Assembly: GCA_021404565.1 (NCBI GenBank)
Contig: JAAWWF010000026.1
Location: 310,001-374,000 of the forward strand
From: Roseivirga sp.
GTDB lineage: Bacteria > Bacteroidota > Bacteroidia > Cytophagales > Cyclobacteriaceae
Direction of reading: 5' to 3'
Length of the DNA stretch: 64,000 nt
Positions 63,439-64,000 of the stretch are shown piece by piece. The position numbers and the translations under genes are program-made. How positions within the stretch are numbered: position 1 is the stretch's first letter; each line of letters starts with the position of its first letter. A model generated the notes under the pieces. The model was not told where the DNA came from. It saw only the letters and a list, made by a program, of their open reading frames with translations, and did no database searches.

Positions 63439-64000
63439 ATGAAAAATCTAAAAGACAAAATCGTTGCATTCATTTCACTGTTTTTAATAATGCTATGTAC
63501 AGATCAGGTATATGCTCAGGATTCAGTTCCTGAGGAGCATTACAGGAAATTTGACGGACTCTACTTTGGAGCAGGAATTGGCACACAAAACATATTTGGG
63601 GGAGCCTTTATTAACGAGCTGGATGTACTGGCACAGAAACAGGGTTTTGTGCTTGAACTATCTACCGGGTATCGCAGGCAATTCTTAAATGATCAACTCT
63701 TGGTAGGACTAGAATTTCAGTATGGGATTACGGATGGTGATTTAAAGGCATTTGATGATCGATTCGACCTGGATATTTTCTATAGCAACAATAGCCAGTC
63801 TGGTTACGGACTTACACTTGGTATTACACCGGGGGTCAGGAAAAAGTATCTGATCTACACTTATGCAAAGATTACCGAGCGCTCGTTTGAAATAGAATTC
63901 ACCGAAACTAATGGTACAGACCACTTCCAGAGTGATGGTCAGCGCTTTTTACAATATGGTTTGGGTCTGGAATTGCATTTGACTAAAAAACTCAATCTGC
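63439..64000 (+). CDS. Outer-membrane beta-barrel-like protein (C-terminus outside window)
   Basis: The frame from the ATG at 63439 stays open to the window end, showing 187 residues. A signal peptide (MKNLKDKIVAFISLFLIMLC, cleaved near VYAQ) is followed by alternating hydrophobic strands typical of small outer membrane barrels: GLYFGAGIGTQNIFGGAF, FVLELSTGYRRQF, LLVGLEFQYGIT, YGLTLGITPGV, YLIYTYAKITERSF and QYGLGLELHLTK. Its size and pattern suit an OmpA/OmpW-like or PorT-like barrel of unknown role. It may be regulated by the preceding AraC-type protein. Confidence 0.8.
   Translation, partial: MKNLKDKIVAFISLFLIMLCTDQVYAQDSVPEEHYRKFDGLYFGAGIGTQNIFGGAFINELDVLAQKQGFVLELSTGYRRQFLNDQLLVGLEFQYGITDGDLKAFDDRFDLDIFYSNNSQSGYGLTLGITPGVRKKYLIYTYAKITERSFEIEFTETNGTDHFQSDGQRFLQYGLGLELHLTKKLNL

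Overview
The window looks like a chromosomal segment of a marine-type Bacteroidota, most likely order Cytophagales (Roseivirga/Fulvivirga-like). The case rests on protein families: orphan MacB/FtsX-type permeases, a CarboxypepD-plug-barrel TonB receptor, DUF5117/DUF5118-type zinc metalloproteases, retropepsin-PDZ proteins and GloVer repeats. Exact or near matches to the Bacteroidota promoter (TTTG/TTG, then TAnnTTTG) lie ahead of several genes. No rRNA, tRNA, CRISPR array, phage or insertion sequence was seen. About 55 protein genes fill the window, and two are cut by its ends.

Layout. 1-6.1 kb: 5' part of a permease, then a small membrane protein with an XRE regulator and an AraC regulator, a small protein, a medium-chain dehydrogenase and a vanadium-haloperoxidase-like lipoprotein. 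6.1-16.1 kb: a thioredoxin-reductase-like flavoprotein behind a 37-bp palindrome, an M28 peptidase lipoprotein, a seven-repeat GloVer protein, a HEAT-repeat AlkD-like protein, a second permease, a secreted esterase paired with an exported ADP-ribosylglycohydrolase-fold lipoprotein, and YccF. 16.2-30.6 kb: mostly envelope proteins, namely a propeller lipoprotein, a third permease, a retropepsin-PDZ protein, a Tat-exported glycosylasparaginase, DUF418 and Rieske proteins, a Tricorn-like S41 peptidase and a TonB receptor followed by a nitroreductase. 31.2-35.6 kb: a candidate phenolic-lipid locus with a methyltransferase, type III polyketide synthase, UbiA prenyltransferase and FAD oxidoreductase. 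35.7-40 kb: a large zinc metalloprotease, a second retropepsin-PDZ protein and an SRPBCC protein.

40.1-44.8 kb holds the most intriguing unit: a periplasmic, membrane-anchored TPR-CHAT (caspase-like) protease convergent with an operon for an ECF sigma factor and a membrane anti-sigma-like TPR protein. The predicted topologies place the protease beside the outer part of the anti-sigma-like protein. This suggests a proteolytic sigma-release switch resembling the Csx29/Csx30/sigma module of type III-E CRISPR, but without CRISPR.

45-64 kb is mainly housekeeping: a lone receiver protein, glyA-tatC-rpiB, a membrane protein, rbfA with a LolC/E-like permease, a SNF2 helicase, YtoQ, radA, a DM13 protein, a PLP enzyme and an RluA-type pseudouridine synthase. 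It ends with a BNR propeller protein, a membrane-bound AraC regulator and the start of an outer-membrane barrel gene. Two copies of a terminator-like hairpin upstream of radA show a compensatory base-pair change and may mark two small RNAs. Several convergent gene pairs share a palindromic stop tetranucleotide (CTAG or TTAA). All functions are inferred by reading motifs; no database search was run.
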